This document shows positions 62,519 to 64,000 of a stretch of DNA of 64,000 nt, piece after piece. The stretch covers positions 14,322,001 through 14,386,000 of the forward strand of contig NC_088788.1 in assembly GCF_949628265.1 (NCBI RefSeq). Direction: 5' to 3'. The DNA comes from Cloeon dipterum. Taxonomy: Eukaryota > Arthropoda > Insecta > Ephemeroptera > Baetidae. Position numbers and translations under genes: made by a program. Every line of letters starts with the position of its first letter. The first letter of the stretch is position 1. The notes under the pieces are model-generated. The model made no database searches and was not told the origin of the DNA. It worked only from the letters and a program-made list of their open reading frames with translations.

Positions 62519-64000
62519 CTCTGCAACCGCATTTTCCTGATTAATCAACAGCACGATGTGCAGGCCGACTTTCGGGTGCATCCTCCGCGGTTGACGATAC
62601 AAAACGTCACTGCCCGCGAGCACTGTATTTGTGCCAGCTGGCAACGCATCTGATTAAATTCATAAGTTCTTCGGCAGCGGCGGGAACTGTTTATTATTTT
62701 ACATTCGCCGCGCGTCCTTTCTGATAAAGGGAAAGTGACCCTTGGAACTTTAATATTTGTTTCAAAGGAAAGCTTTACAAAAGCCTTGCAAAATTAGGAT
62801 TACGAACGCTAGGCACGCAATTTATTGCGATTTTTCGCATTGAGAGCCTTTTATTTTCCTTCATTTAACAATTCCGCACGCGCTGCGTATGCGACTGCAT
62901 ATTTCATATCGCGCCAGAGGTCAAAGCTTTTTTTATTATTATTATTCCACTTGCTTCTTCCATCGCTTGCAAAATGCGGATATTTTCCTCCACAACATCG
63001 GAAAACCCATTTGTTTTTACAATATTTTTCCGATTTTCTCCTTGAAATTGGCAGCTCGACACCGGCAACACCGGCCGATACAGGAAGAGCAATTGGATCT
63101 AGTTTGCAATGAACTTGGCGCGACAAGAGACTCATCTAGCGCGTGAGATGTGTGGATCATTCATTATTTCCCCGTTTGCAAACTTGTTCGACAAGCTTGG
63201 AAAACGGAGAATGCGAGTCAACCGGTTAATAATCCGCCCTGCTGGAGATGCAGCGCTTCAGGAACTAGATTTTGCTATTTATGCATATAGGATTGTGGTC
63301 ACGGTTATGTGTCATTGGGCTGTTTAGATCTCAAACAAGGGCAGCAACACACTAGTAACTTATTCAAGCAACCATAAAAGCGTAAAAATATTTTGATTCA
63401 ATTACTTACACAAAGAGCACATTCTAATACAATTTAATAAAATATTTTAGCTTTTAAAATTAGTTTGAAATATTTATTTTTTAAGATAACAATTGTTATT
63501 GGAATTAATTGTGTTTACAGATACTTTTAGTTCGGATGCTAAGATTATTACAGAAATTACATTGAAAAATTAAATTGTGCAGCAAATCTTTTACCAAAAT
63601 TAATGTCATCTGTATATACCATTATTACCTGGTTTGCAAACTAAATTACTTACATTGTTTACAACGTTTTTATGACTATGGTGTGACCCAAGACATCCAT
63701 TTTAATATTATTTTTGATGCAATTGTTGTATTTTTTACCTTTCAAATTTAATTTACGTTTAAAACGATAATATATATTTTTTTAATTGGAATAAAAATTA
63801 AGTTGATGGACAAAAGAAAAGAAATTTATTTGATTTAGTAAACTATTGACCCAAGAAATTTGAATTTTAAATTATTACAATATGTGGCACTTAAACCAGG
63901 ACATGTAAAGATGTGTGTGCTAATGCATCTGCATCACTCGAGAATAATGGATGCAGTCTTTGAAAACAAATGTGGAAATTTCAAATAAGAGATACACGTA
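62519..64000. other. 5' flank of FAAH copy 2
   Basis: The start codon at 62518 is preceded after two bases by a possible acceptor (GGTTGCAG), so an untranslated exon may lie in or beyond this stretch. The remainder is AT-rich. Open frames between 62825 and 63327 overlap one another on both strands and show no domain. Confidence 0.4.

Noticed and set aside
1-64000. CRISPR arrays, bacterial operons or rRNA genes
   Set aside because: No regularly spaced direct repeats, no ribosomal RNA motifs, and all recognised genes are spliced eukaryotic genes.

Overview
The window is nuclear DNA from an animal, almost certainly an insect. Its genes are split by many GT-AG introns, several only about 53-60 bp long, in AT-rich non-coding sequence. 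They encode a cap methyltransferase, myosin VI, C-type lectins, a dibasic-cleaved secretory precursor and amidase-signature hydrolases. The species cannot be fixed from sequence alone; a compact genome such as a mayfly's would fit. I rebuilt the gene models by eye from splice sites. Every model closes in frame from ATG to stop with consistent intron phases.

Layout. (1) 585-2336 minus: mRNA cap guanine-N7 methyltransferase (RNMT). (2) 4198-9643 plus: the most unusual locus, a ten-exon gene for a 1532-residue protein. It joins an apparently catalytic caspase domain, a second caspase-like domain without the catalytic dyad, a NACHT-type NTPase module and about twelve ankyrin repeats. (3) 10195-11411 minus: secreted C-type lectin. 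(4) 12456-15277 minus: ZFAND4-type protein (ubiquitin-like domain plus AN1 zinc finger). (5) 16046-16844 minus and 17095-17825 plus: a head-to-head pair of duplicated C-type lectins sharing a 250-bp intergenic region. (6) About 19.2-30.4 kb plus: myosin VI, 23 coding exons, with a probable GC-rich leader exon and a 4.6-kb first intron. (7) 31110-33220 minus: small secreted precursor with dibasic sites and one LDL-receptor class A domain. (8) 35160-43118 and 53687-62518, both minus: tandem paralogues of fatty-acid amide hydrolase (FAAH2-like) with complete Lys-Ser-Ser triads.

The caspase-NACHT-ankyrin gene and three lectins lie within about 14 kb, which gives the left part of the window an innate-immunity flavour. 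No functional link between them can be shown from sequence. The caspase-NACHT-ankyrin protein is the best candidate for an undescribed system. By analogy with STAND NTPases, the ankyrin repeats would sense, NACHT would oligomerise, and the N-terminal caspase would be the effector with the pseudo-caspase as its built-in partner or regulator.

The remaining sequence is mostly AT-rich introns and intergenic DNA: the 10.5-kb interval between the FAAH genes, the 1.9-kb gaps at 2.3-4.2 and 33.2-35.2 kb, and the last 1.5 kb. It contains candidate poly(A) signals, two dinucleotide repeats, one A-tailed retroposon-like block and GC-rich islands, but no further recognisable genes.
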